A stretch of DNA of 64,000 bases, taken from assembly GCA_014549065.1 (NCBI GenBank), contig JACDOX010000021.1, positions 2,404,084 to 2,468,083 of the forward strand. Direction: 5' to 3'. Position numbers and translations under genes: made by a program. Each line of letters starts with the position of its first letter. The first letter of the stretch is position 1. The notes below the pieces were generated by a model. The model was not told the origin of the DNA. It saw only the letters and a list, made by a program, of their open reading frames with translations, and searched no databases. This document shows, one piece after another, positions 60,180 through 64,000 of the stretch. Source of the DNA: Cardinalis cardinalis (taxonomy: Eukaryota; Chordata; Aves; Passeriformes; Cardinalidae).

Positions 60180-61245
60180 ATTTACTAAAGGAAGGAGGTG
60201 TTTTTAAGATTTGGGTTTATTTCTCATCANCCTCCTCTGATGTGACTGGCAATAAATTAATTTCCCCCAGGAGTGTCTGNTTTTCCTGTGACAGTAACTG
60301 GTGAGTGATCTCCCCCCTGCCTTTATCTGATCCAAGAGCCTTTCCTTATTTTTCCTCACCCCTCTCCAGTTGGGGAGGGAAGTGATGGAGCAGCTTTGGT
60401 GGGCACCTGGTGTCCAGCCAGGGTTCACCCACAGCCACACAAAACTCTCAGGAGTTGNTGTTTAATGACAACTCAAGGGCTGGAAGATAAATTAAATTAA
60501 GCACTCCACAGAGCACAGCTCTTTAGAGGAAANGTGCAAACAAAATGCTCACTAAATAGAATGATCTCATTATTTATTNAATAACTATGGGAATCTTCCG
60601 CAGAAATGTAATGTAAGATGCCTTCCCAACATTTTAAGGACAGTCACTTAACAATTGTTGTTTTTAAGAAAGAAAATTGAGTTCTNGTTTGATCTTAACA
60701 CTGGTTACATTTTAAATCAAGAGGGAATATANAAAGAATTTTTTTTCCTGAATTTTTTTTAAAAATATGTATGAGGTAATACCACATCATTTATTCACCA
60801 ATATAGTTTAGCATTTGCAAAGGTTTGTTGATTTTTTTTTCTTCAGCAACATTTAATTTTATCACCTAATTATTTATATTATTTTTGTAATAAGTTTGAG
60901 TTTTAAAATGAATTCTCAAAGCATTTTTTTTCAAAAGGGAGTGGTTTGTTCATCTGATAAACTTTGTTGAAGAAAATAATTTTATAGATAAATGTCTCCA
61001 CCTAGAGCTTGCCTAGAAAAGGAATTGCTTAATAAATCATAATTTTTCAAATACTGTATTTAAAAGCCCACATTACAATGAATTATCAATAAAAGCTTCC
61101 TTTTTTGGGATCTTTCATCATTCTTCTTGTGAGCTGCCATTCNCACAATCCATTCTATCCATCAGCTGAGGCATTCAGAGGCTTTATCAGAGATACAAGG
61201 ATTTTCTATTATAAAAGACATATGAAAGGCTCTTTTTACAGTTTG
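60180..61245. other. unique AT-rich DNA
   Basis: No gene recognised. Very AT-rich at 60540-61100. Confidence 0.45.
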
Positions 61246-61262
61246 ATAATAATAATAATAAG
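61246..61262. repeat. (AAT)n microsatellite
   Basis: Short run of AAT units. Confidence 0.85.
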
Positions 61263-63590
61263 AGAATAATGGGGTTTTAAAATTCATCCTGAAAGTATCT
61301 CAGGTTTCTCATTTCCTTTCCTTTAAAGTTCTANTCTCTTTTCAGTTTCAAAGCCAACAGGCAATTAGACTGTGGTTCCCAATTAATAACTCCACAGGCT
61401 GCAGCTGTTTAGTGCTGCCATTGGTTCATACAATGAGGAATCCCAGAGGAGCCTGTCCCTGTGGGCAGGGAGGTTTGTCTGCAGCCCAGAAGGGGTGCAC
61501 CCCTCTGAGGAGTGGGAGCAGCAGCCCTGTGCTGGCACAGAGAGAGGGGCTGGCANCCCTGACATGCCTTGGGCTCTTTTGGTGAGACTGCTAGGCAAGG
61601 CTGTTAGACTAATTCAACACTTCTGCATTGATTAATAGAATTGTGCAAAGAAACGTGAAGGTAAATCAGGAACAGCTGAACTTCACAACCAAATGCAGGG
61701 AAATGCCTCAAAATTTGTCAATACTTTGAACTATAAATAGTCAGAAATGGCAAGATCTTTAAAACAGTGAATAAATCAAAATTATTTAGGTGTGCTTTCA
61801 CCTGGTCATGTCAAAGACTGTTTTTTCTTCCTGGAAGAATAGCTCAGAGTCTTCTTTTTCTTTTTTTAAATGAACATTTGTGAGAATATATTGCCTTAAG
61901 CTCTGAGCNCGGTTCCCAGACAGCTCATTTTCAGAGTGCCCTTACAAAGCCTGTACTTTTGTTTTTAACAAAGTGGATACTCTTGATTTTAACAGCCAAA
62001 CTATTAAAACTTCTAGACAGGGCAGTGAAACTGACTCAACAAGAGAGTATGATAAGGTGCAGTTGCAGTGATGTTAAAAATATCAAATATCTTGTTTTAG
62101 TTGACAGGGACAACTGTCAGAGTTGTTTATTGCATCAGAAAACAACTCAGAAAAGGGTTCTGCTGCTGGGATCTGACCCTGCAACCCTCCCTGACCTCCA
62201 CTGGACACTCAGATCTTCCAAATCTTGTTTACTGGGATTTAATAAGTGACTTTTAATGGAGACAGATAAGACTCACACAGCATAACTTAGCTTTGCCCAC
62301 GTGGACCCCTTATTTAACTCCATGCCTTCCACAGTGTGACCATTTCTTGGNTGTTTCATGATATTCCTGTCACATTAAACAAAAATACATTTGGCTNCAC
62401 CAGCTGCCTGTTGAGCTAACTCAGGTCCATGAATCGGAGCTGAGTTTACATTTTCTACTCAGGCAGTGTAGAAAAGTCTGTGTTTTCTCCTCCATGAGGC
62501 CCTTAGAGTGGTCATTTAAGCTGACCTGAATTTTCAGGACATGCATCCTCCAATGGCTTCCTTGCTGTTGCAGTTGTTCAGAAAAAATAGTTGTTAAGGC
62601 CAGAAGAAAATGTATCCAATGCTCTTAGAGCAAACATTGTGTTCAGGTATCTTTTAAATTCTTTTTTTTTCTCTATCATTTTAAAGATTAATAACCTAGA
62701 GATGCCTTATAAATACATGTCACTTTAAAATCTGTTGGGAAAAGGAAACATATTCTCTGCTTCACCCTGTGTTAGTTCCTGTTTATTACTTTTTTCCAGT
62801 CTTGCTCTGGACTTTGCTTCACTGTATTTTGCCAGGTCCTCTGGAGAATCTGAATTAAACCAGCAACACAAGACTGGATTTAATTTGCAAGGCACACACT
62901 TGAATCTGTGGAGGACACAGTTTCTTTTTATTTTCAGGTGTGGGGTGGTGTTTGCCACTCTCTCTTATTCACAGCCATAAATGGCTTATGGCTATTTCAG
63001 ATTAACAATATTATCTCCTAATTAAATCCCTCAAAATATTAAATCCTTGGAATAAAAAAACCACCTCTTTTCTTTTCTTGTGCAGTGGCATTTTTTTTCA
63101 TCTGTGGAGGAAGATGGGCAAGTACAAGAAATTCATCCTTTTCTAAAACAGATGTAAAGATTGGGAAAAAATCATCTTGGACCAAATCAGGAGTTATTAT
63201 ATTAACCTGACCTGAACTGACTTGACACAACTCTTTNAAGCAGGTAAAGTTATTAAAGTGGAATTACACCAGGAGTTCTTTAGGATGAGGATTTCTAGAA
63301 TTTACTTTTGCCAGATTTTCAAGCTCCCATTAAGATTTACACCTCAGTGTCCTTAGGTATCTTAGCACAGCAGTGCTCTCAGGTAACTGCTTTGAGCAGA
63401 GGAGTTAGGCACACATATCTTAATTCCAAGACATCTTTATACCCATTTTTCTCTGCTGGGATGAACACAGCATGGATGTCACAGCACATTTATTGTGATC
63501 AACCTATGTGATTTCAGCTGATGGGACCTGGGCAGGGCCAGAGCAACAGTGGCAAACCTCCCTCCCACCTATAAAGAAACCCCTGGGGAG
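61263..63590. other. unique DNA
   Basis: No gene or transposon recognised. GC rises around 61440-61570 without an exon signature. Confidence 0.4.
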
Positions 63591-63594
63591 CCCC

Positions 63595-63692
63595 TCCAAA
63601 AAAGCAGGGAAGCAGGTGTGGCAGTGCTGGGCTGATGGTTGGACTTGGTGATCTTAAAGGTCTTTTCCCACCTAAACTATTCCATGATTTGC
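63595..63692 (+). mobile_element. CR1 LINE, 3' tail (~95 bp)
   Basis: Ends with the CR1 tail: GCAGTGCTGGGCTGATGGTTGG, ACTTGGTGATCTTAAAGG, TCTTTTCCCACCTAAACTATTCCATGATT. Short and 5' truncated. Confidence 0.9.
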
Positions 63693-64000
63693 CTTGCTGT
63701 TAGCTTTTTGCCTGTGTTGCATGCAGCCTTCATTACCANTTACTTATCTCAGCCTGTTAGCTCTGATTCTTCCTAAATTCCACAACACGCTGTGGATGTA
63801 CTTCCACCATCTTTTCCCAGATCAAAAATCCATTTATTAGCTGTCTTAAAGCTGTTTACAATATCCCCTTTCATTCCCTGCTGTGCAGTGGTGATATCTA
63901 TGGCTGGAACATTTTGGGCACAAACCACAACCTCTTCAGCAATGTAAAAAATGCCAATTTCTGCAGCAGATCATTGCTTGAGCACAATGACAGCCANCTT
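63693..64000. other. unique DNA to the window end
   Basis: Nothing recognised. Confidence 0.4.

Noticed and set aside
1..64000. tRNA, rRNA, CRISPR arrays, bacterial operons, integrase/attachment sites
   Set aside because: No cloverleaf-like sequence, regularly spaced direct-repeat array or prokaryote-style gene cluster was seen. The DNA is vertebrate.

Overview
This window looks like avian nuclear DNA, most probably from a songbird. The evidence is the repeats: many short 3' fragments of CR1 LINEs, old ERVL-type LTRs, and at least four copies of one class II-like LTR family of the kind that is abundant in passerines. There are no prokaryote-type operons. Most open frames are short and AT-rich, as expected for intron or intergenic DNA. 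Single ambiguous bases (n) are scattered roughly every few hundred bases, so this is a draft or masked assembly. No gene could be named with confidence.

Layout. 1-6.3 kb: mostly unique AT-rich DNA with a probable LTR fragment near 2.15-2.61 kb. 6.36-6.66 kb: internally deleted ERVL-type LTR (minus), followed at 7.27-8.01 kb by an old, degenerate CR1 (plus). 10.18-10.79 kb: a solo LTR followed directly by a CR1 tail. 15.45-16.40 kb: a nested pair, with a younger LTR inserted inside an older ERVL LTR. 19.98-20.09 kb: a near-perfect 108-bp palindrome. 20.79-21.06 kb: possible start of a plus-strand gene. 22.7-24.4 kb: CR1 and LTR fragments. 24.4-35.5 kb: mostly unique sequence. 35.57-38.65 kb: CR1, a homeodomain-core-rich stretch, another CR1, and an LTR-like block. 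38.85-39.06 kb: second candidate plus-strand exon. 41.96-42.50 kb: longest open frame (minus). 48.87-49.36 kb: candidate last exon and polyadenylation site of a minus-strand gene. 49.5-51.8 kb: two LTRs of the same family in inverted orientation. 52.11-52.21 kb: candidate terminal plus-strand exon. 55.1-64 kb: CR1 copies, a compact 23-bp-arm hairpin, a fourth LTR copy, and unique sequence.

The best candidate for an unannotated gene is on the plus strand. It has a start-containing segment (20791-20878) and exons at 20936-21064, 38851-39063 and 52107-52210. All junctions are canonical AG/GT, and every join is phase 1. I do not recognise the protein, and open length alone is not significant in this much DNA, so it is a hypothesis. 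The best-supported signals are the repeat structures: one LTR with a perfect 6-bp target-site duplication, two LTR length forms differing by a 73-bp terminal module bounded by 15-bp direct repeats, and a TTATA microsatellite expanded at the same internal LTR position in two of four copies.
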